Of a stretch of DNA of 64,000 bases, positions 19,270 through 27,010 are shown in pieces. Each line of letters starts with the position of its first letter. Position 1 is the first letter of the stretch. This DNA comes from Pleomorphomonas sp. T1.2MG-36. Its GTDB lineage: Bacteria > Pseudomonadota > Alphaproteobacteria > Rhizobiales > Pleomorphomonadaceae. The position numbers and the translations under genes are program-made. The notes under the pieces were generated by a model that saw only the letters and a program-made list of their open reading frames with translations, was not told the DNA's origin and did not search any database. The stretch lies in contig NZ_CATNLY010000001.1 of the NCBI RefSeq assembly GCF_950100655.1, positions 558,001-622,000 on the forward strand, in the 5' to 3' direction.

Positions 19270-20676
19270 TCAGTCCTTCTTGTCGTAAGGATTGTCACCA
19301 CCGGAGCGCATCTGGACGCGGATCGGCGTCCCGGGCATGCTGAAGGTTTCCCTGAGCCCGTTGGCGAGATAGCGCATGTAGCTCTCGGGCATGGCCTCCG
19401 GCCGGGAGCCGAAGATGACGAACATCGGCGGCCGCGTCTTGGCCTGGGTGATATAGCGGATTTTCAGGCGGCGGCCGGCGACTGCCGGCGGCGGATGATG
19501 CTCGATGAGACTGGTCAGCCAGCGATTGAGGCGTCCGGTGGAAATGCGCGTGTTCCAGACGTCATAGGAGCGCACCACCGCCTGCATCAGCTTGTCGATG
19601 CCTTGGCCGTTGAGACCGGAGAGCGGCACCAGTTCCACGCCACGCACCTGCGGCAGAAGCCGCTCGCATTCCTCCCGCAACTCCTTGAGCTTGCTGGCGC
19701 GATCCTCGACCAGATCCCACTTGTTGAGACCGATCACCAAGGCCCGGCCCTCGCGAACGATCAGGTCGACGATGTGAAGGTCCTGCTTCTCGAAGGGAAT
19801 GGTGGCGTCGAGCAGAACGACCACCACCTCGGCGAACTTGATGGCCCGAAGCGCATCGGCCACCGACAGCTTCTCCAGCTTTTCCTGCACGCGCGCCTTG
19901 CGGCGCAGACCGGCAGTGTCGAACAGCTTCACCTCGCGGTCGCGCCACACCCAATCGACCGAAATGGAGTCGCGGGTGATACCGGCCTCCGGCCCGGTGA
20001 GCAGACGATCCTCGCCGATCATTCTGTTGATCAGCGTCGACTTGCCGGCGTTCGGTCGTCCGGTGACGGTGACGCGCAACGGCCGCTGTTCCTGCGGACG
20101 GACGAGATTGCCCTCCTCGTCGACGTCGAGGTTGACCACCGCCTCCTCGCTCTCCGGCTCGGCAAAGCCGAGACGGCCCTCGAACGCGTCGCGCAATACG
20201 TCGTAGAGATCTGCCATGCCCTCGCCATGCTCGGCCGAGATGGCGATTGCCTCGCCGAGACCAAGCTCATAGGCCTCCATCAATCCCGGCTGGACGCCGC
20301 GTCCTTCGGCCTTGTTGGCCACCAGGATCACTTCGCGGTCCATGCGGCGGATCACGTCGGAGAAATGCTTGTCGAGCGGCGTGATGCCGGCCCGCGCGTC
20401 ATAGAGGAACAGGATGGCGTCGGCTTCGCGGATCGCCGTCTCTGTCTGGGCGCGCATGCGCCCCGCGAGCGAATCCGGATCGGCTTCCTCTAGGCCGGCG
20501 GTATCGATCACCTGAAATGTCAGATCGCCAAGCCGGCCGCTACCGACGCGGCGGTCGCGCGTCACGCCCGGCGTGTCGTCGACCAGCGCCAGCTTCTTGC
20601 CGACGAGGCGATTGAACAAGGTTGATTTGCCGACATTCGGACGGCCGACGAGAGCGACGGTCGGTTGCGCGGGCAT
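19270..20676 (-). CDS. der: Ribosome biogenesis GTPase Der (EngA)
   Basis: Der is a double-GTPase needed for 50S ribosomal subunit maturation. The 468-residue protein has two G domains, with [16 protein letters not shown] near residue 11 and [16 protein letters not shown] near residue 210, matching switch regions (DTPGVTRDR and [10 protein letters not shown]), NKAEG and NKWDL, and the KH-like C-terminal domain ([16 protein letters not shown]). ATG 20676 with GGAAG upstream gives the family length. The bamB-like gene ends only 80 bp upstream, an association widespread in bacteria. Confidence 0.95.
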   Translation of the reverse strand: MPAQPTVALVGRPNVGKSTLFNRLVGKKLALVDDTPGVTRDRRVGSGRLGDLTFQVIDTAGLEEADPDSLAGRMRAQTETAIREADAILFLYDARAGITPLDKHFSDVIRRMDREVILVANKAEGRGVQPGLMEAYELGLGEAIAISAEHGEGMADLYDVLRDAFEGRLGFAEPESEEAVVNLDVDEEGNLVRPQEQRPLRVTVTGRPNAGKSTLINRMIGEDRLLTGPEAGITRDSISVDWVWRDREVKLFDTAGLRRKARVQEKLEKLSVADALRAIKFAEVVVVLLDATIPFEKQDLHIVDLIVREGRALVIGLNKWDLVEDRASKLKELREECERLLPQVRGVELVPLSGLNGQGIDKLMQAVVRSYDVWNTRISTGRLNRWLTSLIEHHPPPAVAGRRLKIRYITQAKTRPPMFVIFGSRPEAMPESYMRYLANGLRETFSMPGTPIRVQMRSGGDNPYDKKD

Positions 20677-20760
20677 GGTCGAGACTTCCTTCAATAGACA
20701 TTGCGGCGCCGGACCAAACCGATCCGCCGCCGCCCGTCTTTTTGTCCTATGGCGCCGCGA

Positions 20761-22134
20761 TCAATTCACGGCGATGAGCGTACCGTCTCCGGCAAGAACC
20801 ATCATCTTGCCAGAGCTCAGGATCGGTGCAATCGCACCGCTGAATCCAATCTCGGTGGTGACGCCGAGCGCGCCGGTAACGGCATCCACCGAAGCGATGC
20901 GGCCATCGTTGGACGTGGCCCACAGCTTGCCAGCTGCCATCACCGGTCCGGCCCACGAGCCCTTGCGGCTCGAGGACGGCTTGAGCGGCAGCGTTTGCGC
21001 CCAGACCACCTTGCCGGTCTTGAGGTCGATGGCGATCATTCTGTTCTCGAGATCGATCAGGAACAGACTGCTGCCGGAAACGACCGGCGTCTCGGCGCTG
21101 CCAATCGGCTGCTGCCAGCGAACGTCGCCGGTCTTGAGATCGAGAGCGACCAGAGCGCCGCCGATGCCGGTGGCGTAGACGGCGTCGCCATGGATCACCG
21201 GGCTCGCCGAAGCATCCCGCAGTCCGGTGATCGCCGAAATCGAGCCGCTGCCGGTGATGGAGGCTTGCCACTTGACGTTGCCGGTGGCGAGGTCGAAAGC
21301 CTGGATCTGGCCGGTCGATCCGGCGACCACGACAGTGTCGGCGGAAATCGCGGCGCTGCCGGCACCGGCGAGCGCGGCGCCCGAAACCTCGGTCGAGGCG
21401 CGCCAACCGGATGCGCCGGTCGCCGCATCGAAGGCCTGGACCACACCCGACTGGGCGGTGACCACTACTTTGCCGCCACCCACCGCGGGCGCCGAACGAG
21501 CCGGCGCATCGAGCTTCACGCGCCACAGGATCGAGCTGGTCGCGGCATCGATCGAAAGAAGCTCGCCGTATCCGGTCGCCGCGTAGACGCGACCACCCGC
21601 AACGGCCAGACCGCCACCGCCGACCGGATCGCGCGCGCCGGACGGGTAAACGCCGACGTGCCAGGTCGCGCCACTGTTGGCCACCTTGAACCCCGAGACA
21701 ACGCCAGCGGAGTCATAAACATAGACGATGCCATCGGCGGCCACCGGACGCGCCGAGATGCCGCGTCCCTTGCTGGTGGAAAGCCCCATCATGCCGTTGC
21801 CGAAGCCGGACTTGCCACCCTTGATCGACCAATAGTGCACGCCTTGCAGGGCACCGACGACATTGCCGGGGTCGTTGGTCGCGGTACCGCCGGGCTGCGA
21901 CCATGCGGCGAGCGCCGTCGCCGCGCCAATGGTCGCTCGACCGTTGGTCACGCCCCGAGTCGGGTCGGACACGGCCAGAATCGAGGTGCGATTGCCCTCG
22001 GCGACCGGCTGGTCCTTCTTGAACGGGTTGAGCGAAGACAGCGAGTCCATCGCCGAATCCGAGCCGCACCCGCCGAGCGTCATGGTGACGACCAATGCGA
22101 AAGCCACCGAGGAAAGGCGCGGAGAAACCATCAT
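20761..22134 (-). CDS. bamB: BamB-like outer-membrane assembly lipoprotein (PQQ-type beta-propeller)
   Basis: The 457-residue protein has a lipoprotein signal peptide ending in the lipobox LGGC (cysteine near residue 23), followed by a disordered linker and about seven to eight propeller repeats of the type VYATGYGELLSIDAATSSIL and GQIQAFDLATGNVKWQ. BamB is the propeller lipoprotein of the BAM complex that inserts outer-membrane beta-barrels. Position between a YfgM-like gene and der is the classical yfgM-bamB-der order, which supports the call. Its start overlaps the stop of the yfgM-like gene by 4 bp. Confidence 0.9.
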   Translation of the reverse strand: MMVSPRLSSVAFALVVTMTLGGCGSDSAMDSLSSLNPFKKDQPVAEGNRTSILAVSDPTRGVTNGRATIGAATALAAWSQPGGTATNDPGNVVGALQGVHYWSIKGGKSGFGNGMMGLSTSKGRGISARPVAADGIVYVYDSAGVVSGFKVANSGATWHVGVYPSGARDPVGGGGLAVAGGRVYAATGYGELLSIDAATSSILWRVKLDAPARSAPAVGGGKVVVTAQSGVVQAFDAATGASGWRASTEVSGAALAGAGSAAISADTVVVAGSTGQIQAFDLATGNVKWQASITGSGSISAITGLRDASASPVIHGDAVYATGIGGALVALDLKTGDVRWQQPIGSAETPVVSGSSLFLIDLENRMIAIDLKTGKVVWAQTLPLKPSSSRKGSWAGPVMAAGKLWATSNDGRIASVDAVTGALGVTTEIGFSGAIAPILSSGKMMVLAGDGTLIAVN

Positions 22135-22808
22135 CCAGCCGCTCCGCTATCGCCGTTTCCGGCCTCCGAGGCTGCAAGATCGCTCAGCACGCGCGCCCGG
22201 TTACGGGTACCCGACGGTGTCGTCGGATCGTCGATGAGCTTCCGGGCTTCCTCGCCGGCCAACTTCCAATCCTCGGCGCGAACGGCCGCGAGGGCGACGA
22301 TCTCGCGCGCAGCATGGCGCCAGGGGGAGATATCGTTGTTGTAGCTGTCGACCCGCGCCTTGATCTGGTCGAGGCTTTCCCGATCGACGGCGATCAACGC
22401 AGCGCGGACGGCGGCGAGATCACGCAACGGCTGGTCGACGCCCGAAGTCTTTGACAGATCCTCGAAAGCGGCAAGCGCGTTGTCCATCTCACCCATCGCC
22501 GCGTGTTCCGAAGCGGCGCGGAAGCGTGCCAACACCTGATATTGCTTCGGCGCACCAGAGCCATAGACCGCGAGCGACTCGGCGAGCGCCTTGTGATCTC
22601 CGGCCTTTACCGAGGCCAGCACCTGCGAATAGGCGTCGCCGGCCGCGTTGGCACGGCTGGTCGCCCAGTAATCATAGCCACGCCAGGCAGCGGTACCCGC
22701 GACGATAAGTCCGGCCACCACGTAAAGAACCCAGCCGTAACGCTTCCACAGGCCCGTCAGCCGATCGCGGCGCAGGTCTTCGCCGACTTCGTCGAAAATA
22801 TCAGACAT
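22131..22808 (-). CDS. YfgM-like tetratricopeptide membrane protein
   Basis: This 225-residue protein has a short cytosolic start, one membrane helix (GWVLYVVAGLIVAGTAAW, residues 25-42) and a periplasmic helical-repeat region of TPR type (DHKALAESLAVYGSGAP, GEMDNALAAFEDLSKTS). YfgM-type proteins associate with SecYEG and periplasmic chaperones. It is co-transcribed with bamB and der (ATGA overlap). Confidence 0.85.
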   Translation of the reverse strand: MSDIFDEVGEDLRRDRLTGLWKRYGWVLYVVAGLIVAGTAAWRGYDYWATSRANAAGDAYSQVLASVKAGDHKALAESLAVYGSGAPKQYQVLARFRAASEHAAMGEMDNALAAFEDLSKTSGVDQPLRDLAAVRAALIAVDRESLDQIKARVDSYNNDISPWRHAAREIVALAAVRAEDWKLAGEEARKLIDDPTTPSGTRNRARVLSDLAASEAGNGDSGAAG

Positions 22809-22953
22809 CTTCTACCCAACTATCGGCTCGCGGCCCTCGCGGTCGCTACCCATACACGGCCTGCGCCAACCCCAGCCAGCGCAACTCATCGACGCCGTTT
22901 ACAGCCTTTTTCGCGGCAACGCCACCTCTTCATGCGGACAGGGCCGAGCCCCC

Positions 22954-23529
22954 TCACAGCAAAGGCATGCCGATCAGCCAGTCGTGCAGCACGAACAGCA
23001 GCGCCGCCCAAACGGCAAGGCCGATTGCCACCGCGATCCAGTCGTTCATCGGCTCGGGCGGCGCGGTCGACGACGCCGTCATCGGCCGCGCGATTAGGGA
23101 GAACCGAGCCGCCAGAGTCCATATGAAGAAGACCGCGCTGAGCAGCACTCCGGCAAGCGTTCCGATCGCCAGCGCATGAGCGACCGACCAGAGCGTCACC
23201 GACATCAGCATCGGGTGACGCACGAAGCGGCCGATGCGCGTCGCAACCGGAAAGAAGGAAGCCACGAGCAAAGGCAACGCCACCGCCATCACCACGAAAG
23301 CGAAATCGCGGGCCCACGGCGGCGGTTCGAACAACTGCACGGGATCCTGCCGGGCGAGGCCGTAGCCGTAGATCAAGAGAACGAGCCCGGCGAGAGAGAC
23401 CAGAGAGTAGATGCCGCGCCAGGGATTGTAGCCGATGCGGGCGATCGCCGCCTCTCGAACCCTGGGCGCAACGATGTAGACAGAATGGATTCCGACGAAA
23501 AGAACGAGGCCAACGAGGAAAATGGACAT
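22954..23529 (-). CDS. NnrU family membrane protein
   Basis: The 191-residue protein has five or six membrane helices and the NnrU pattern: HSVYIVAPRVREAAIARIG, PWRGIYSLVSLAGLVLLIYG, VRHPMLMSVTLWSVAHALA. NnrU proteins were described near nitrite and nitric oxide reductase genes of Rhodobacter, and relatives act in 15-cis-zeta-carotene isomerisation in phototrophs. No denitrification gene is nearby, so the role here is open. Confidence 0.85.
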   Translation of the reverse strand: MSIFLVGLVLFVGIHSVYIVAPRVREAAIARIGYNPWRGIYSLVSLAGLVLLIYGYGLARQDPVQLFEPPPWARDFAFVVMAVALPLLVASFFPVATRIGRFVRHPMLMSVTLWSVAHALAIGTLAGVLLSAVFFIWTLAARFSLIARPMTASSTAPPEPMNDWIAVAIGLAVWAALLFVLHDWLIGMPLL

Positions 23530-23700
23530 TCCCGGCTCCTTGAACGCCCGATGCGCATTTGCTCTTCAGCCCCGTGGCTCGGATCAGGCCGCGACCCCAC
23601 GGGAAATGGCTAAAAAGCAATGAATTCCGCATAGACCTTCCTGACCATAATCAATTAACGCTTGCGTGCAATAGTGGTCGGCATCTTTACGGGGGATGTC

Positions 23701-24279
23701 ATGTATCGCGCCTTCGCCCTGTTGGGATTGTCCGTATGTCTGACTGTAGCGGCGCCCGCATTGGCCGCGACGGACGATCATCCCGGCTTTGACAACGTTC
23801 CGATGCGACCGTCTCTGGCATCGAACGACCGTGCCGACCAGTTGGCAATGACGGTACTGCCCGCCGCGGACATCGCCGAGGCGCTCGGTTCCGGCCCGGC
23901 GACCCGGCAAGCCCTCGGTCCGAAGGTTTTGGTCCGCGTCGACATCTCCTCGCAGACCATGACCGTTCTGGTCCGAGGCAAGGTCGCCCACACCTGGAAG
24001 GTATCGACGGCAGGCCGCGGCTACGTCACGCCCACCGGGTTCTGGACGCCCTATCGCATGCACACCATGTGGCACTCCCGCAAATACGACAACGCGCCGA
24101 TGCCGCACTCCATATTCTTTCATGAAGGGTATGCGATCCACGCGACGCCATACGTCAAGCGCCTCGGCAAGCCGGCCTCGCATGGCTGCGTTCGCTTGCA
24201 TCCTGACAATGCCAAGGCACTGTTCGCCTTGGTGAGGCAGTACGGCCCATCGGCGGTGCGCATCTCCGTCGAGCAGTGA
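23701..24279 (+). CDS. L,D-transpeptidase (YkuD family)
   Basis: With ATG 23701 the protein has 192 residues: a signal peptide (RAFALLGLSVCLTVAAPALA), a linker of about 60 residues, then a YkuD catalytic domain starting VLVRVDISSQTMTVLVRGK and ending with the active-site motif KPASHGCVRLHPDNAKAL (Cys about residue 164, His two before). Such enzymes form 3-3 peptidoglycan cross-links or anchor outer-membrane proteins, in the periplasm. The domain is short and complete. No LysM or peptidoglycan-binding domain is attached. Confidence 0.9.
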   Translation: MYRAFALLGLSVCLTVAAPALAATDDHPGFDNVPMRPSLASNDRADQLAMTVLPAADIAEALGSGPATRQALGPKVLVRVDISSQTMTVLVRGKVAHTWKVSTAGRGYVTPTGFWTPYRMHTMWHSRKYDNAPMPHSIFFHEGYAIHATPYVKRLGKPASHGCVRLHPDNAKALFALVRQYGPSAVRISVEQ

Positions 24280-24892
24280 CCCCTCGCGCAATTCCGAACC
24301 CCGAGCCCGACAGTTGGCGAGCGAGCCTTCTTCAAGGGCATTCCTGACGTCCTCTGCAGAATCGTCCATGACAACGGTGTCATAGACAAGCAATCGTCCA
24401 TGCACGGACTGAGGGTCGAGCGAAAACGATTCAAGCTGGAATGGCAGGTTGGCTCGTTGCCAATAAAACCGATTCAGGTTCATCAGGGCATTTGCGTAGA
24501 GAGTTTTGAAACTCTCCAAAGCCCGCTTCCGCTTCCATAACCGTCACCGACATTCAAAAATTCTTTCGGTGGGTTTTAGGCAAGGTTTATGCTGCGGTGC
24601 AGCATAGACCGTTTTTTGAGCGCATTACCTCAAATTTCACCTCATACAAGCCAAAAGACGGCAAACATGCGGCCATGGCTCCGTCGAAAGTCGTATTTCG
24701 GCCGCATTCGAAGCTGTGGAGGACGATCTCCGTCACCCCTGAATGCTGCTGCGCGAAAACTGCATTCCTGACATGCAAGTCCCCCTCTAGCCCTGCATGC
24801 CTCGTTCGCCTAATTATCGGGGTGTCGAGAGCGAAGCGCAGCAGACGACAGACTGAAGAGCGCAGCGCCTCACAACCCGAATGGATGATGAA
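24280..24892. other. Long intergenic region before the DUF1127/small-RNA locus
   Basis: This 613-bp stretch contains a strong terminator at 24584-24617 and the leader of the DUF1127 gene. Codon-like composition on the minus strand at about 24290-24519 lacks a stop before it runs antisense into the L,D-transpeptidase gene, so it is not called as a gene. I find no convincing sigma-70, RpoH or EcfG promoter by eye. Confidence 0.5.
24584..24617 (+). terminator. Rho-independent terminator 300 bp beyond the L,D-transpeptidase gene
   Basis: GGTTTATGCTGC (24584-24595) pairs with GCAGCATAGACC (24599-24610), one mismatch, followed by G and six Ts (24612-24617). It points rightward and so ends either a long 3' untranslated region of the L,D-transpeptidase mRNA or an unseen small RNA. 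Confidence 0.75.
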
Positions 24893-25042
24893 ATGCTGGA
24901 CACCGTTGTCAACAAGCTCCGCTCCTACCGCAAGTACCAGGAGACCTACCGCGAGCTGTCTCGTCTGAGCACCCGCGAGCTTGCCGACCTTGGCATCTCC
25001 CGCGGTGAAATCTCGAACGTCGCCCGCAAGGCCACGCTCTGA
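24893..25042 (+). CDS. DUF1127 microprotein upstream of CCUCCUCCC RNA array
   Basis: The 49-residue, Arg-rich product reads MLDTVVNKLRSYRKYQETYR, then ELSRLSTRELADLGISRGEI, the classic DUF1127 pattern with LSxRELADLGIsRxeI. An in-frame ATG four codons earlier (24881) is possible. In Rhodobacter sphaeroides the DUF1127 protein CcaF1 (RSP_6037) is co-transcribed with the CcsR1-4 small RNAs and acts as an RNA-binding protein under stress. Here the same order is seen: the gene ends 13 bp before the first CCTCCTCCC stem-loop. It is too short to be picked up by usual length cut-offs. Confidence 0.88.
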   Translation: MLDTVVNKLRSYRKYQETYRELSRLSTRELADLGISRGEISNVARKATL

Positions 25043-25055
25043 TCCCACGAAATTA

Positions 25056-25422
25056 GGCTCGCCAGCCGAACTATCCTCCTCCCAGTTCCGCGGCGACCCT
25101 GATAGACACCCTGCCGGTTCCTCCTCCCTCCGGCCGGTGTCTTGGAAAGATGGTCCTCCTCCCCCATCTTTCTCTTAGGCGATGATGGTCCCCTCCTCCT
25201 CCCTGGACCATTTCGCCGGTTTTGTGAGTACCGACCTGCCCTTCCTCCTCCCTGGGCAACGTCGGTTTGGTCGTGGCAATCCTCCTCCCTTGCTACGACC
25301 GTCCTGCGATGCTCCTCCTCCCGCATCGCAGGTTAGCTGTAGCGGCATACCTCCTCCCATGCCGTCTACAGAAAATTGCAGCGCCCACCGGATCTCCTCC
25401 CCCGGTGGGCGTTTGCATTTTG
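25056..25422 (+). ncRNA. Array of nine stem-loops with CCUCCUCCC loops (cuckoo/CcsR-type small RNAs)
   Basis: Nine consecutive hairpins lie at 25056-25098, 25106-25140, 25145-25172, 25178-25217, 25231-25265, 25269-25300, 25303-25332, 25337-25371 and 25382-25411. The first eight display CCTCCTCCC in the loop (motif starts 25075, 25120, 25155, 25195, 25244, 25281, 25314, 25350); the ninth has CTCCTCCC and is the terminator. Stems differ completely in sequence (for example CCTGCGATGC/GCATCGCAGG in the seventh) while the loop is constant, so structure plus loop is under selection. The family is the cuckoo/CcsR RNAs of alphaproteobacteria, whose motif matches the anti-Shine-Dalgarno sequence. Processing into single-hairpin RNAs is expected from R. 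sphaeroides, where four copies exist. Confidence 0.88.
25382..25422 (+). terminator. Terminator hairpin closing the small-RNA array
   Basis: CGCCCACCGG (25382-25391) pairs perfectly with CCGGTGGGCG (25402-25411), followed by TTTGCATTTT. Its loop is a variant of the array motif. Confidence 0.75.
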
Positions 25423-25503
25423 AGGCATTCCGCAGATCCGAGTCGTGCCCCGAGCATCAGGAAAAGCGCTGCATATGCCCGGCGGACGTGCTAATCCCCC
25501 GCC

Positions 25504-26895
25504 ATGACCAATCAGCCCCATGCCCCCATTCATATCGTCGGCGCCGGCCTCGCCGGTTCGGAAGCCGCCTGGCAACTCGTTTCCCGCGGCATTCCAGTCG
25601 TCCTCCACGAGATGCGGCCGCATCGCGAGACCGAAGCGCACAAGACCGGTGGCTTTGCCGAACTGGTTTGCTCCAACTCCTTCCGCTCCGATGACCACGA
25701 GAACAACGCCGTCGGTCTGCTTCACGAGGAAATGCGCCGCGCCGGTTCGTTGATCATGGCCTCGGCCGACACCAACAAGGTTCCGGCGGGGGGCGCGCTG
25801 GCGGTCGACCGGGACGGATTCTCCGAAAAGATCACCGCTTCGCTGCGCACCCACCCACTCGTCACCGTCGCCGAGGGAGAGGTGGACGGACTGCCCCCCG
25901 AGAGCTGGGGCGATGTGATCGTGGCCACCGGGCCACTCACGTCACCGGCGCTGGCCGACGCCATTCGCGCCACCACCGGAGCCGCTTCGCTCGCCTTCTT
26001 CGACGCGATCGCCCCGATCGTCCATTTCGACAGCATCGACATGGACAAGGCCTGGTTCCAATCGCGTTACGACAAGCCGGGACCCGGCGGCACCGGCGCC
26101 GACTATATCAACTGCCCACTGGACCGCGAACAGTACGAAGCCTTCGTCGATGGGCTGCTCGCCGGCGACAAGACCGAGTTCAAGGATTTCGAGAAGACGC
26201 CCTATTTCGATGGCTGCCTGCCGATCGAGGTCATGGCCGAACGCGGCCGGGAGACGTTGCGTCACGGCCCGATGAAGCCGGTCGGCCTCACCAATCCGCG
26301 CAATCCCACGGTGAAGGCCTATGCCATCGTCCAGCTTCGCCAGGACAATGCGCTCGGCACGCTTTACAACATGGTCGGCTTCCAGACGAAGCTCAAGTAT
26401 GGCGTTCAGGCCGACGTCTTCAGGATGATCCCGGGGCTTGAGAAAGCCGAGTTCGCTCGGCTCGGCGGTCTCCACCGCAACACCTATCTCGACAGCCCGC
26501 GCCTGCTCGATCCGGTGCTTCGCCTCAAGGCCGCCCCGCGTCTCAGATTCGCGGGCCAGGTCACCGGATGCGAGGGCTATGTCGAATCGGCTTCGATCGG
26601 CCTTCTGGCCGGTCGCTTCGCAGCCGCCGAGCGGCTCGGCACGACGGCCGTCCCGCCGCCGCCGACCACCGCGCTCGGCGCGCTTCTCGGCCACATCACC
26701 GGTGGCCATATCTCCGCGGAGGCAGAGGGCGCACCGCGCTCCTTCCAGCCGATGAACATCAATTTCGGGCTCTTCCCACCCGTCGAGGTGCCCAAGGAGC
26801 CCGGCCAGCGGTTACGCGGCAACGAGAAGACCATAGCCAAACGACAGGCGATCTGCCGCCGCGCGTTGGTCGACCTGGCCGGCTGGCTCGGCTGA
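25504..26895 (+). CDS. trmFO: Methylenetetrahydrofolate--tRNA-(uracil-5-)-methyltransferase
   Basis: TrmFO makes 5-methyluridine 54 in tRNA using methylene-THF and FADH2, in place of SAM-dependent TrmA. The 463-residue flavoprotein opens with the dinucleotide-binding motif [20 protein letters not shown], then [19 protein letters not shown] with the conserved cysteine, [16 protein letters not shown], and ends with [12 protein letters not shown] and [11 protein letters not shown]. Length and blocks are complete. TrmFO occurs in Firmicutes and many alphaproteobacteria. Confidence 0.95.
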   Translation: MTNQPHAPIHIVGAGLAGSEAAWQLVSRGIPVVLHEMRPHRETEAHKTGGFAELVCSNSFRSDDHENNAVGLLHEEMRRAGSLIMASADTNKVPAGGALAVDRDGFSEKITASLRTHPLVTVAEGEVDGLPPESWGDVIVATGPLTSPALADAIRATTGAASLAFFDAIAPIVHFDSIDMDKAWFQSRYDKPGPGGTGADYINCPLDREQYEAFVDGLLAGDKTEFKDFEKTPYFDGCLPIEVMAERGRETLRHGPMKPVGLTNPRNPTVKAYAIVQLRQDNALGTLYNMVGFQTKLKYGVQADVFRMIPGLEKAEFARLGGLHRNTYLDSPRLLDPVLRLKAAPRLRFAGQVTGCEGYVESASIGLLAGRFAAAERLGTTAVPPPPTTALGALLGHITGGHISAEAEGAPRSFQPMNINFGLFPPVEVPKEPGQRLRGNEKTIAKRQAICRRALVDLAGWLG

Positions 26896-27010
26896 AGACG
26901 AAAAGTCCGGGCACTCTTGGAGATTCTTCAACCAGAAGAAGCATTTGCTGCGCTAGTAATAATTACAAAAGGAAAATCTGGCTTATACAGAACTAGCGTC
27001 TCCTTTTGGA

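Noticed and set aside
24290..24519. Minus-strand segment starting TTG 24519 with fairly normal codon choice (LESFKTLYANALMNLNRF-like start)
   Set aside because: It has no stop before running antisense through the well-supported L,D-transpeptidase gene and matches no family I know. It may be a gene relic but cannot be supported.
25056..25411. Regularly spaced CCTCCTCCC copies considered as a CRISPR array or tandem repeat
   Set aside because: The repeated part is only 9-10 bases, spacing varies, and flanking sequences form stems around each copy. No cas genes. It is an array of RNA hairpins.
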